A stretch of DNA of 64,000 nucleotides from Carettochelys insculpta (taxonomy: Eukaryota; Chordata; Testudines; Carettochelyidae), in the NCBI RefSeq assembly GCF_033958435.1, contig NC_134137.1, positions 256,230,501 to 256,294,500 of the forward strand, in the 5' to 3' direction. Below the pieces are notes generated by a model. That model saw only the letters and a list, made by a program, of their open reading frames with translations, did not search any database and had not been told where the DNA came from. Numbering within the stretch: the first letter of the stretch is position 1; every line of letters starts with the position of its first letter. The position numbers and the translations under genes were made by a program. Below, one piece after another: positions 44,529 to 54,787 of the stretch.

Positions 44529-45618
44529 TTGCGTCATCTGTGGCCACTCTACTCTTTCTTCCTGCTCTGGTCTGGATCCATGGTGTCCTCTTTGTGACAT
44601 TGCCTTCTGGCAGTCCCCACTAGCCATCTCTAGCCCTCTTCTGGGTGGTATTAGCAGTCCTTCCTCCATACACGCACCATTGTGTCTAGTGTCACCTCAG
44701 GGGCAAGCCACATTCCATAATGGCCACTCCTTGGTGGAAAGGAGTGGTGTGAGAGAGAAGAGAGAGAACTTAGGCCCATCAACTACTCTGAGTCCCAGCC
44801 CAGGGACCCTGTGATGTCAGCCTTGTTCTCTCTTCTCCTACTGTACTGCCTCCTGTTTCCTGGGCCACTTCCCCTGTGACCCCTTGCACCCTACTGGCCA
44901 GCTGTCGGGCAGGTATCATGTTGGAGCCTCTTCCTAGCTCTTAGCTTGTCCAGCATTGCTCTGAATAAGGTGCTTCTCCTCTGCAGGGAGCCCATCCCTC
45001 ACCCTCCATGGTCAGAACCCAACTGAGCAGCTTCTTGTATACTGGGCTGCTACAGCAAGCTGGTCTCCGATTGGCCAGAGCTCTGTGCAAGCTCCCTCCA
45101 GCCAGCTTTAACCCCCTCCCTGCAGGAGTGGGGCAGTCACCCCATTATATGCACCATCAATATTCTGATCAAAATTCATTTTAAAAGCACCCAAAAATGT
45201 TTACTTAGTTGGATTGTTCAGTTAGCTGAATACCTCCCAACTCTTATGGAAGTGAATTGCTTGTGCAATATAAACCACAATATAAATGCTCTTTACTTTT
45301 GTGGTGTGAAATTAGTTTTAAAGACTAATTTAAAAAAAAAAGTAGAGATTTTTTTAATTGAGGGCTAATCCAGGATGGATACTTAGAAAAAATTAACAAT
45401 TAATATAGTAAGACACATTGGTCCTCTTAAAGTGCACTTTTACACCCAAAAATGTTTTTGTAAATATAGCATGGATACTAAATTTATTATGCCTTAGTGA
45501 CTCCTGATTAATTTTTCTCAATTACATGTAGAAGAAAGTTTGTGAAAAAGCCAGCAGTGCAAACTCAGCCTGGAATTTGAAGCTTAGTCTGGGTTCCTTC
45601 TAGCAAATGCGTAACCAT
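44529..45618. other. Intronic, GC-rich then AT-rich, nothing recognised
   Basis: A GC-rich block at 44560-45130 (CTGGATCCATGGTGTCCTCT and onward) looks repeat-like but was not classified; the remainder is AT-rich. Confidence 0.35.
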
Positions 45619-45973
45619 GGCTATGTCTACACTTGCCCCCTTCTTCCAAGGGGCATGGTAATCAGGGTGATGGGAAATTACTAATGAAGTGATGTAATGA
45701 ATATGCAGCACTTCATTAGGCAAATTCTGCCCCGTGGCAACTTCGAAGTGTCAAACTTCAAAGAGCCAACATGCATGTAGCTGCAGACACTTTGAAGCAA
45801 AGGAGAAGTAGCGCAGGCATGCTGGCAATTCGAAGTTTGACACTTCGAAGTTGTCTCGGGGGAGAATTTGCCTAATCAAGTGCTGCATAGTCATTGCAGT
45901 ACTTCCTTAGTAATCTGCCATCACACTGATTACCATGCCCCCTTTGAAGAAGGGGGCAAGTGTAGACATAGCC
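45619..45973. mobile_element. Palindromic Harbinger MITE, TSD CAT
   Basis: Left GGCTATGTCTACACTTGCCC, right GGGCAAGTGTAGACATAGCC: a 20-bp inverted repeat, perfect apart from length offsets. CAT flanks both ends (45616-45618 and 45974-45976). The inner arms (GGGCATGGTAATCAGGGTG and CACTGATTACCATGCCC) show that it is the same subfamily as 19259-19616. Confidence 0.9.
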
Positions 45974-46438
45974 CATTAGTGATAAAGATTCTATTGTTGA
46001 AATTCTGACTCCTTAGTTATACTTGTGTGACTTGACTGTTATCAGATTATTTTCAATAACACTTGTCTTCAGTGTGATTTCATAATTTTTTTCTTGTTTC
46101 TTAGGCTATGCAATATGGGTTGGACTAAAGCTTGTGCATAGTTTTGTTTGTGGGTTTTTATTTTATTAAAAATATATATATAGGTCTACTAAAATAAATG
46201 TTTTAGCATAAACATTGTCATATTATTTTTTGCATACTCTTTTCGTCCTCTTTTAAGTCCTGACATTTTTTTCTTAGTTCCATTTTGTTTTTCCTTTCTC
46301 TGTATGTCCCCTATTCTTTGATATTCTTCTTGCCCAGTGTCACTTCCCTTCCAGTTTTGAGCCATCCACTGGAAATAAAGGGAAAAGAATGGGTAATTAG
46401 AAGTCCCATTAGTTCTTCACACTGCCGCTCAACTCAAT
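45974..46438. other. Intronic, nothing recognised
   Basis: AT-rich; no supported feature. Confidence 0.5.
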
Positions 46439-46833
46439 GGCTGTCTACACTTGGCCATTATTTTGAAATGGCCATGCTTAATGGCCAAATTGAAGAATAC
46501 TAATGAGGCACTGAAATGAATATTCATCACCTCATTAGCATGCTGCTGGCTGCGGCACTTTGAAAGTTCTGCGTTTCGATTGTGCGTGGGTTGTCTACGT
46601 GGGGATCCTTTTCCACTGACAGGAATAAGGGGATTTTGACATTTGCAGGGCCCTTTCGAAAAGGACCCCCATGTAGATGAGCCAAATGTGATTGAAACAC
46701 AGCACTTTCGAAGTGCCATGGCCGGCAGCATGCCAATGAGGTGCTGAATATTAATTTCAGCACCCCATTAGTATTTTCTGATTTGGCCATTAGCATGGCA
46801 TTTTCGAAGTTTTCCCCTAGTGTAGACATAGCC
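46439..46833. mobile_element. Palindromic Harbinger MITE, TSD AAT
   Basis: Left GGCTGTCTACACTTGGCC, right CTAGTGTAGACATAGCC; AAT on both flanks (46436-46438 and 46834-46836). Arms hold TGAAATGGCCATGC, CTCATTAGCATGCTG and their inverted partners. Same subfamily as 27373-27793 and 52309-52743. Confidence 0.9.
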
Positions 46834-47245
46834 AATGAGCGATGAAGTACTTATGTGGAGATGGAAGATCTTTAGGTGTCCCTCATCCCTTTCTGATTAA
46901 ACATACTGCCCTGGGTATAGCATCTGAGAAGACCATGGATTTGTTTTGCATGTGACAGCCCACCTATTTCTGCTACAGTTTAGAAGGTGAAGGCTGCCTT
47001 GAGTGATGTAGCTTCTTTAGTGAGCTTCATTACTCTATGTGACAAGAGGCAAAATATGCAACTCAGCTGAGAAAGTGACATTGGAGCTGTGCAGCTCTGT
47101 ATGGGAGCTGAAGTTCACACGTATCTCTTGCAATTAATCTATGTGGGCTGCCATCTGCTAGGAGATAGTTCTCCCAGCCTGAAGGGCAGAGTCTGTCACT
47201 GTGATATAGGATTGGAACTTAAACATCATTAACAAATATGATGAA
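46834..47245. other. Intronic, nothing recognised
   Basis: No exon or repeat boundary could be supported. Confidence 0.5.
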
Positions 47246-47412
47246 CAAGTAGTCCTGTAGCACCTTAGAGACTAACAAATTAATTAGGTCAGGAACTTTC
47301 ATGGGTGAGACCTACTTAGCTCATGGCCTAATACGTTTGTTAGTCTCTAAGGTGTTGCAGGACTACTTGCTATTTGTGAAGCTGCGGACTAACACAGCTA
47401 CCCCTTCTGAAA
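47246..47412. mobile_element. Penelope-like terminal repeat hairpin
   Basis: AAGTAGTCCTGTAGCACCTT and GAGACTAACAAATTAATTAG on the left are inverted against CGTTTGTTAGTCTCTAAGG and TTGCAGGACTACTTGC on the right, followed by GGACTAACACAGCTACCCCT. Confidence 0.6.
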
Positions 47413-47648
47413 ACATGAAGAAAGAAGTCATACAACACAGGTCCTTCAAAATGAAATAGTTATTCTATGTATAATAATGTTCACATTTGATTGTCTTTTT
47501 CTCACTAAGGTATTTTGGTGGCTTCATTTTCAAAAATACTAATCTGCTAGACTGCATCAGAATTTTTATTTTTATCTTACAAGACTGAAGCTTATGAGCA
47601 CAGAGCAGTTTATATGCTACATGTGAACTGTAGTCTCTGAACATTTTA

Positions 47649-47900
47649 GCCACGTCTACACGAGGAGGTAAAATCAATTTTAGATACACAAATCCAGCTA
47701 CAAGAATTGTGTAGCTAGTGTCAACTTATTTAAAATTGATTTTTGTCACCATCCATGCAGTGGGATGTTGATAGGAGAAACTCTCCCATTGACTTCCCAT
47801 ACTCCTCGCAACTGCCAGGCGTGCTGAGGTCAATGACTGCATCCTGACAGTTCGATTTAGCGCATCCCCTCTAGGCCCACTGAATTGAAACCTGGAAGAT
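47649..47900. mobile_element. Harbinger-type MITE fragment, left end
   Basis: Starts AGCCACGTCTACACGAGGAG and contains GGTAAAATCAATTTTAGATA with the complementary TTTAAAATTGATTTTTGTCA about 60 bp later. The right end could not be placed before the next element at 48018. Confidence 0.5.
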
Positions 47901-48014
47901 TGATCACCAGCACATTGATATTCCCATAAGAGCCGATGTACCTTCTACAACACTTTCCAGAACTGTTGAGAGCATGTTCTTCCATCCTTCTGTTATGCCA
48001 ATAGTCGTATTCCC

Positions 48015-48033
48015 TTCAGCTGTGTCTACACAT
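48015..48033 (+). repeat. Left TIR and TSD of the Harbinger element
   Basis: TSD TTC at 48015-48017, then TIR AGCTGTGTCTACACAT at 48018-48033. The right TIR at 51926-51941 is its perfect reverse complement and is followed by TTC. Confidence 0.9.
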
Positions 48034-48427
48034 GCAAAAAACTTCTAAATAAATGGCCCATTTTCGAAAGAACGGGAGGAGCGTCCACACATGTAAACCC
48101 ATCTTTCAAAAGAAAATCAAAAGAATGGGATGCAGACTTCAAAATCCGAACCCCGATCCCGTATCGGGAAGATCACTCCCTTTCGAAATAATAAATTGAA
48201 AGAGTACACGTGTAGATGCTCCACAGTCCGCTCTTTCGAAATACAGGCCCGCCATGGCGGTGATCAGCTGGAGCACAGGGCTGCTCCAGCTGGCAGCAGC
48301 AGGGCTCTATGGTCCCTGCGTTCAGCTGCCTTAAAGCCGCATGCACGTAGGAAACCCGTGGCAGGAAGCTGAGAGCGGGCTAGAAGCAGCCTGTACACAC
48401 GCTCCAGCCTGATGCTCCAGTGCCCAC

Positions 48428-49984
48428 ATGGCAAGCAGCCAGCCCCCCTGCGAGCCCCACGCCCCCCCCAAAGCCCCCACAAGGCTCCCAGGACTCCCAG
48501 GGAGAGGAAAAAAAAAGGGCCCCCTACTAGACGGAGAGGGAGCTCCAGGCCCTCCTCGGCCTCTGGCAGGACGAGAAGGTCCTGCGCCACATGGGCATGA
48601 AGTGGCGCAATACCGCAGCCTTCGGCTGCCTGGCAATGGGCCTCCACACCAGGGGCCACCTGGAGTGCACTGCGGAGCAGGTACGCTCCAAAGTAAAAGA
48701 GCTGCACCAGGGATATGCCCAGGCCAGGGACCAGGCTGGATGTTCTGGGGCAGGACCAGCGACTTGCCCCTTCTACAGGGAGCTACAGAGCATCCTGGGG
48801 CTCCAGGAGAGTTAACCCCCATGGCTTTCCTGGACATCTCTGGGGAGGAGCTGCAGCTGGAGGAGGAGGAGGAGGAAAAGCAGCCCGGATTGGGGACCCA
48901 GGAAGGCGAGGGGACCACAGACTGGTCCAGTGAGAAGGGGGAGCTGACCATAGTGATTCCCTCCCGCTCCTCCAGCTGGGCGACCAAGGGCTGGACTTCT
49001 CTGGACGTCACTGAGGGACCCTCAGGTACATCCAGGGAGGGGCACTCACCTACTCCACAGGGTGGGGGCAACACAACGGCTAGGTGCCCGCGCATGGAAC
49101 TGGTGGTCCCGGGCTGCACACAAGCCAGCCCCCACATGGGATGTGGCACCCCGCAGTGCCACACCAGCAACGCCCAGCACCCGCCCCCAGTGGACAGTGC
49201 CATAAGCCGCACAGGGAGAGACCCCTGGAATCACACCCAGGCTGGGAGACCCAGTCCCGGGGGCAGGGTTGGTCAGTGCTTCCTGGAGGGGTCAGTGTCC
49301 CTTGGGGGGGCGGGGACCCCATGGGGTGCGCTCGGGCAGGTAGGCCACAGACGGGTCCCCTCCGTCCGGGGCACACTACTGACATGCTCTTCTCCTCTCC
49401 ACACAGCTGCACCATCCGTGGGCCAGGAGAGCCCCACGCCATCCCTTCTCCCGGAGAGCCCACCCACAGCTGTCGGAAGTGTCCGGACTCCACCCCAGGC
49501 AGCGTGCCATCGGGGCCGTGGCTGGAGGGCCCCCCACTGGGCCGAGGAAGACCCAGTCACCCAGCGCCAGGCCGAGGTGGCTGAGGAATGCCTCCAGCTC
49601 ACCCGGGCCGACATGGAGTGGTGGAGGGTGGCCTAGGATAGACTGCTGGACACACTTGAGCGCATTGGCCACACCATGCGGGAGCACACGGCCACTGTGG
49701 CCCGCCTCCTGGCCCCCCCAGCATCTCCCCCTGCTGGCCCTGCCCCCTCTACCCCCACCGAGCCTGCCCCTTCTGCACCCACTGATCCTGCCCGCTCCGC
49801 CCCTACCAGGCCCACCCGCCAGCAATATTTGCTGGTGCTACCAGCACCCTCCCCCCCCGCCAGGGACCCTGCACCCAGGGGGGCAGGGGCTCCAGGGGCC
49901 AACGGGGTTTGCGGCTCACCACCCCTGCCCCGGAATGAGTACCTTGCCCCCCTCCGAGTTAGGTTCCCCCCGACCCCTCTGAGT
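48428..49984 (+). pseudogene. SANT/Myb-like accessory gene of Harbinger element, two exons, broken
   Basis: The ATG at 48428 begins MASSQPP. Before the DNA-binding domain an A/C-rich run shifts the frame, and a TAG lies at about 48528. The domain then reads ERELQALLGLWQ, MKWRNTAAFGCLAMG, RSKVKELHQGYAQAR and CPFYRELQSILG, ending with TAA at 48813: a trihelix/MSANTD-like helix set. A second stretch (from about 48824) has GEELQLEEEEEEKQ, TDWSSEKGELTIVI and a splice donor CAG|GTACAT at 49026. The acceptor CACACAG ends at 49406. Exon 2 has a helical segment (AEVAEECLQLTRADMEWWR), a TAG at 49634-49636, then LLDTLERIGHTMREHTATVA and a Pro/Thr-rich tail to about 49984. In the family this protein aids nuclear import and TIR binding of the transposase. 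Several stops make it non-functional. Confidence 0.75.
49026..49406 (+). other. Intron of the SANT-like gene
   Basis: GT at 49026 (CCCTCAG|GTACAT) and AG at 49406 (TCTCCACACAG|CTGCACC), 381 bp. The element at 1-2008 has the same donor context (CCCTCAG|GTACGT at 967) and acceptor context (TTGCAG|CTGCGCC at 567), which supports this splice structure. Confidence 0.75.
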
Positions 49985-50042
49985 TAGGTTTCCCCCTGTA
50001 CATGTTTATGAACACACAGTTTTATAAACGTTTCTTTATTAT

Positions 50043-51591
50043 TCACCACTCCGTGCTGTGCTCCTCGGTGGCTGGTGGGTGGTGGATGTATGGGTGTGGT
50101 GCTAGTGGGGGTGGGGGTGGCAGGGATGGTGGGTGATGGATGTGCGTGGGATGTGCGCGTGCGTGCGGGTCAGAGGTGGCCATCAGCAAAGGCCTGCCTG
50201 AGGGCCTCCCAAATGTGATGGCCGTCCCGGTGGGCCTGGCGGATGGGGGCGGCACCTGGCTACTCATAGACAGCGCCAGCTGGAGGGCCCCCCCGGGGAC
50301 ATAGGCATCCCCCTTTCCCTCCACAATGAAGTGGAGGACGTAACAGGCGGCCACCACCTGGGGCACGTTGGGGACCCTGACCTCCAGCCACGTGAGGAGG
50401 CACCTCCAGCGCCCCATTAGGCGCCTGAAGGCCCACTCCACCACATTGCAGGCATGGTTGAGGTGCTCATTGAACACCTCCTGGGTGGGGTCGAGGTGTC
50501 CCGTGTAGGGCCTCATGAGCCACAGCTGCAGGGGGTACGCCGCATCTGCCACCATGCAGAGAGTCATGGTGACGTCCTCTGCCACGAGGATCTCACTCTG
50601 GGGGACAAAGGTGCTGGCCCCCATGTGGTAGCAGAGGCCGGAGTTCTGGAAGACCCGGGCATCGTGGGTGCAGCCAGCCCAGCCCACATAGAGGTCGGTG
50701 AACCAGCCCCTTGTGTCCACCAGGGCCTGCAGCACCACCCAATGGTAGCCCTTCCTGTTCATGTACTGGCTGGCGCAGTGTGTTGGGGCGCGGATGGGGA
50801 TGCGTGTGCCATCCAAAGTGCTGATGCATTTCAGGAAGCCCAGGTCCTGGAAGCTGGCGACGGTGTTGTCCACATCCCCCAGGCGGACGACCCTATGGAG
50901 CAGCATCGCGTTGATGGCCCTGAAGACCTTCAGAGGGGGAAGGGGGACACGTGCTCTAGTGTGGGTGTGGCGGCCATTGCCCCCCACCTTGGGCCCATTC
51001 TGCCCCCCTCCCGTCCGGCCCCTGGCCCGTGCAGCCCCTGCCCTCTCCCGTCCAGCCCCTGCCCCATCTGGCCCCTTGCAGGGGAGGGTTCCCCTTGCCC
51101 CTGCCCCCTGCCCACCCGGCCCCACCTTACCTCTGTAAGTACAGCCCTGATGGTGGCCTTGACCACCCCGAACTGCTGTCCCATGGAGCGGTAGGAGTCT
51201 GGGGTGGCCAGCTTCCAAATGGCAATAGCAAACCGTTTCTCCAGGGTGAGGGCTGGCTGCATGCAGGTGTCAGAGTGCGGGGGCGAGTCAGTGGCAGATC
51301 TCCTCGAAGGTCTGCCTTGACATGCAGTAGTTCTGCAGCCACCTTTCCTTGCCCCACTCCCCCAGCACCACGTGCTCCCAACAGTCGGTGCTGCTGGGGT
51401 GGGTCCAGAGGCATCAGGGCACCCGGGGGAGTGCCCGGCGGTGCCCTGGTGGGGGGAGCCCCATGGCCCTGGGGGGACCATGCAGCCACCCAAAGAGCTC
51501 AGGTGCAGCTGCGGCGATGGTGCACAGCACTGCCAGCAGGGGGTCCATGAAGAGGGCGTCCTCCTGCAGGAGCTGTCACTGGGCCTCCATG
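50043..51591 (-). pseudogene. Harbinger DDE transposase (HARBI1/DDE_Tnp_4 type), two exons, 5' part broken
   Basis: Cuts and rejoins element ends through an RNase H-like DDE core. Exon 1 (about 51591-51131) reads MEAQ, an in-frame TGA, then LLQEDALFMDPLLAVLCTIA; after another stop or frame change it holds the N-terminal helix-turn-helix part (LEKRFAIAIWKLATPDSYRS, QQFGVVKATIRAVLTEV). The intron is 51130-50928 (GAG|GTAAGG to CTGAAG). Exon 2 (50927-50043) is fully open: RAINAMLLHRVV, LDGTRIPI (first catalytic D, codon 50813-50811), YVGWAGCTHDARVFQNSG, VADAAYPLQLWLMRPY (second D, 50546-50544), FNEHLNHACNVVEWAFRRLM with GRWR (catalytic E, 50438-50436). The three catalytic residues are kept. The C-terminus runs into low-complexity sequence before the stop. 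The long plus-strand frame opposite it is a shadow. Confidence 0.88.
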
Positions 51592-51925
51592 GTGGGCACG
51601 AGTGGGCTCTGCCGTGCTGGGACAGGCTGGGCAGCACTCGGCTTGTGTGGAGGGGAGGGCGGAGGGAGGGGCCCTTTAAAGGAGGCGGCTGGCTGCAGCT
51701 CTGGAAGGGCTTCTTGGCCATGCGACCCCGTCCGCAGCATTTCCTGCCTCCCTTCTTTTGAAAGAGGGCTTGGAGCCGTGTGGACGCTCTCTTTCAAAAG
51801 ACCTTGATGGCACTTCAAAAGAGCAGATTGGAATGCCGATCTGAAAAATGGTGGCGGGTGCTCCCTTTCAATGGCCACTTTTTTGAACGCCAAACTTCGA
51901 TTTTCGCCCTTTCGAATGGGCGCTT

Positions 51926-51944
51926 ATGTGTAGACACAGCTTTC
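51926..51944 (-). repeat. Right TIR and TSD of the Harbinger element
   Basis: ATGTGTAGACACAGCT at 51926-51941, the perfect reverse complement of the left TIR, then TTC at 51942-51944 matching TTC at 48015-48017. Confidence 0.9.
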
Positions 51945-52308
51945 TTGTGTGGCTTGCTTTGTTTATGAGCCAGCTGGCCTTTTCAACTTGGAGCTACTCT
52001 TGGCTCTGTATTAGTGTTGCACCCCTTCCAGCTACTAAAGGTTCTCTGAACTGTTGCTTCCTTACCTGAAGCACTGCTGACAGCAAGCTGAGGAAAATCA
52101 AAGCACAGAGATAGGACCGGAGAAGAGTCAATATTCCCAGATAGGGCAATATGGAGCTTGACTCCACCCTTCTTATTGTCTTGGCATAGAACTCCCTTGA
52201 GGCCTGCCTGGTAATAAGAAACAGAGATATTTTTGATTCTGTATTAAATATTTCTCACTGTCCATTAGAAGTGAAAAAATTAAGGTTTTCTTTCAAAACA
52301 GAAATCTT
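51945..52308. other. Intronic spacer
   Basis: Mixed sequence between two Harbinger elements; nothing recognised. Confidence 0.5.
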
Positions 52309-52743
52309 GGCCGTGTCTACACAGACAAAAACTTCAAAGTGGCCATGCAAATGGCCATTTTGAAGATTACTAATGAGGCACTGAAATGCATATTCAGAGC
52401 CTCATTAGCATGCTGCCGGCTGCGGCTCTTCAAAATTACTGCCTTTCACTCCCATGCGGCTCATCCAGGTGGGGGTCCTTTTCGAAAGGACCCCACCAAC
52501 TTCAAAATTCCCTTATTTCCACGAGCTCATAGGAATAAGGGGATTTCAAAGTTGTCGGGGTCCTTTTGAAAAAGACCCCCCTCTGGACAAGCAGCGCGGG
52601 AGTGAAACGCAGCAATTTCGAAGAACTGTGGCTGGTGACATGCTAATGAGGCGCTGAATATGCATTTCAGCGCCTCATTAGTAATCTTTGAAATTACCAT
52701 TTGCATAGCCATTTTGAAGTTTTTTGTCAGTGTAGATGTAGCC
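52309..52743. mobile_element. Palindromic Harbinger MITE, TSD CTT
   Basis: Left GGCCGTGTCTACACAGACAA, right TTTGTCAGTGTAGATGTAGCC; CTT on both flanks (52306-52308 and 52744-52746). Arms of about 210 bp are inverted (CCATGCAAATGGCCATTTTG, AATGAGGCACTGAAATGCAT and partners), centred near 52525. Only 368 bp separate it from the autonomous-type element. Confidence 0.92.
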
Positions 52744-52963
52744 CTTATGTTGAAATTAGTCATCTTATATTGGCTGCGATGTAATGTGTTAATATTATAT
52801 TAAATGAAATTGTGTGTATAAAATGTTAGATTGTGTTTGTAAAACTATTTTAGTGAATAATAGGGCAAAAACATTAACAATAGTTTGGTCTGACTACCCA
52901 AGAACCTTCATGTCATTAGAATTTATTCTTGTCATTATGCAATATATTTCTATAGTTTCAGAG
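52744..52963. other. Intronic spacer
   Basis: AT-rich; nothing recognised. Confidence 0.5.
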
Positions 52964-53024
52964 GGGTAGTTGTGTTAGTCTGTAACTTCGCAAATAATAA
53001 GCAGTCCTGTAGCACCTTTGAGCA

Positions 53025-53594
53025 GTGGTTCCCAAACCTTTTCAGTAACACAGCACACTTCAATGAGACAAAAAATTCCACGGTACACCCACTTTTTCAG
53101 TTGACTGGATTGCTCATAAACATCATATGTACTATGGTTACAGTCTTACTAGAGAGGTTTGCAACATAGCACTGCATACAACAAGCTAAACAAGAATCAA
53201 ATGGGATGTTGAGTAATCAAATAATCGTTGAAAATTTCAGGGGTTACATAATTACTCGCAGATTGGGGGATGAGGTGGCTCCAGAGAGCAGGCTCTTGCC
53301 TCCGCCAGCCCTTTGGAGCTGTGATGCAGCATTTAAACTGTGTCCCAGCTCCAACAAGCTCCCACCCATCCTTCCTCCTTGCCTTGCCAGAGCCACTGTG
53401 AGGGGAAATTGCTGAACTCTGTGCTACCTGGAACTCAAGCAGCCTTGCTACTTGAGCCCCAGCAGGCATTGGGTCATCAATTTCCCCCTTGCAGTGGTCC
53501 TGCAAAGAGAGGAAATAGACCAAATTTCATGGCACACTTGCATAGTTCTCACAACACATTAGTGTTTCATGCACACCAGTTGAAAACCATAGCA
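53025..53594. mobile_element. hAT-type MITE inserted in Penelope sequence
   Basis: Left end CAGTGGTTCCCAAACCTTTT, right end CCAGTTGAAAACCATAG, a diverged inverted pair of the hAT 'cagtggttctcaacc' type. Interior has GGCACACTTGCATAGTTCTC and a GC-rich block. An 8-bp duplication is not clear. Confidence 0.55.
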
Positions 53595-53833
53595 CTAGTA
53601 ACATATTTATTAGGTCTTGAGCTTTTGGGAATAAAGTCTTCTTCCTTCTGTAGATGAAGCAGTGGGTTTTACCCATGACAGCTCATGATGCAATACATTT
53701 GTTAATCTCTAAGGTGCCACAGGAAAGCTTGTTATTTTTGAAGCCACAGACTAACACGGCTACCCACTGAGACTGAAGAAGTGGATTTTACCCACGAAAG
53801 CTGATGACCTAATAAATTTGTTAGTCTCTGAGG

Positions 53834-54104
53834 CAGTGTTTCTTAAACTATGTTCTGTGGAACGCTGGTGAACAATTCGCAGGTGTGCCATTCGCATTCA
53901 GAAAAATAATTCAAATTATATATTTTCTGTTATTAAAACCAGATACAATGTTACTTATTTATTGATTTTGCTGGAGATGTTGCTTTTGGGGTTTTTTTTT
54001 TTTTTTTGGTCTGACAATTATTTTTGAAGAAAATTTTTGTAGGTTTTCTGCATTAAAATATTGTTTTGGTGTTCCGTGGTTTCAAAAAGTTTAAGAAACA
54101 CGCT
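53834..54104. mobile_element. hAT-type MITE inserted in Penelope sequence
   Basis: Left CAGTGTTTCTTAAACTATGT with GTTCTGTGGAACGC, right GGTGTTCCGTGGTTTC with AGTTTAAGAAACACGCTT: inverted ends of about 16 bp. It contains a T-run at 53992-54006. It splits a Penelope repeat between GTCTCTGAGG and AGGTGCCACAG. Confidence 0.7.
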
Positions 54105-54140
54105 TCAGGTGCCACAGCACTGCTTGTTATTATATGTGTT

Positions 54141-54659
54141 TATCCCTGTGATGTCTAGTTTTAGTTTTAATTTTAAATACTAAACCAAATACCTTTTTAT
54201 TCATCTGTGAGGAAGTTATCTTAATAACATGAAATAATCTTATTTAATGAACATCACTGTGGCTCATGCTTCTGTTATCAAGAGATAATCCCACTCAGAA
54301 TTATTTAATCAAAAATTCCAAATATGATAGACATGATAGCTAACTCACATGTGTTGTATTATTGGTCCATTTTGTGCAAGTGGACTAAATTCTATACAGA
54401 ATATTCTTAATCAGAGTGCTCTGTTGGAGTCCTGTGTCAGCTTAACTTTATTACAGTAAGTGAAAAGTGCAGATTTTGACACTGGAGTGATTGGTTCTCC
54501 ATTAGTAATAGCCATTTTCTGATAATCTTGATAGCTTTGATATGTTAAAGTGAAAACAATAATACTGTAGTGACCAGGCTCTATATATCTACACTTCATA
54601 CACTATCTGTGAATGTTAATGTCTATGAAGGTAAGAGACTTTCTGAATATATGTAAGTA
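54141..54659. other. Intronic or intergenic, nothing recognised
   Basis: AT-rich; no supported feature. Confidence 0.5.
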
Positions 54660-54787
54660 TGCATCTGATGAAGTGGGTCTTTGCCCATGAAAGCTTATGC
54701 TCCAAAGTATCTGTTAGTCTATAAGGTGCCACAGGACTTCTTGTTGTTCTCGAAGATACAAACTAACATGGCTACCTCTCTGACAGA
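54660..54787 (+). mobile_element. Penelope-like terminal repeat fragment
   Basis: GCATCTGATGAAGTGGGTCT, CCCATGAAAGCTTATGCTCC, GTATCTGTTAGTCTATAAGG and ACTAACATGGCTACCTCTCT in the usual order, with the poorly diverged look of a recent insertion. Confidence 0.6.

Larger units (their letters stand above)
48018..51941. mobile_element. Nearly complete PIF/Harbinger DNA transposon
   Basis: A 3.9-kb element with 16-bp perfect terminal inverted repeats (AGCTGTGTCTACACAT), a 3-bp TTC target duplication and the two-gene, tail-to-tail layout of PIF/Harbinger: a SANT/Myb-like gene on plus (from 48428) and a DDE transposase on minus (50043-51591). Sub-terminal regions are rich in CTTTCGAAAG-type motifs. 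The coding core is GC-rich, unlike the AT-rich host intron. Both genes carry inactivating changes, so it is probably no longer autonomous by itself. It appears to sit within the PLCZ1 transcription unit, if the downstream exons lie past 64000. Confidence 0.9.
52964..54140. mobile_element. Penelope-like terminal repeats interrupted by two hAT MITEs
   Basis: Penelope-type blocks GGGGTAGTTGTGTTAGTCTG and GTCCTGTAGCACCTTTGAG (52964-53024) resume after an insertion as TTATTAGGTCTTGAGCTTTT (about 53605), GTTAATCTCTAAGGTGCCAC, GACTAACACGGCTACCCACT, GAAGAAGTGGATTTTACCCA and TTTGTTAGTCTCTGAGG (53833). They finish as AGGTGCCACAGCACTGCTTG (54107 on) after a second insertion. At least two terminal-repeat units lie in tandem. 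Confidence 0.6.

Noticed and set aside
48331..49212. 293-codon minus-strand frame opposite the SANT-like gene
   Set aside because: A shadow of the plus-strand coding sequence in GC-rich DNA, with low-complexity Ser/Gly composition and no domain.
50454..51194. 246-codon plus-strand frame opposite the transposase
   Set aside because: The minus strand carries the clear DDE motifs; the plus frame has none and spans the intron.
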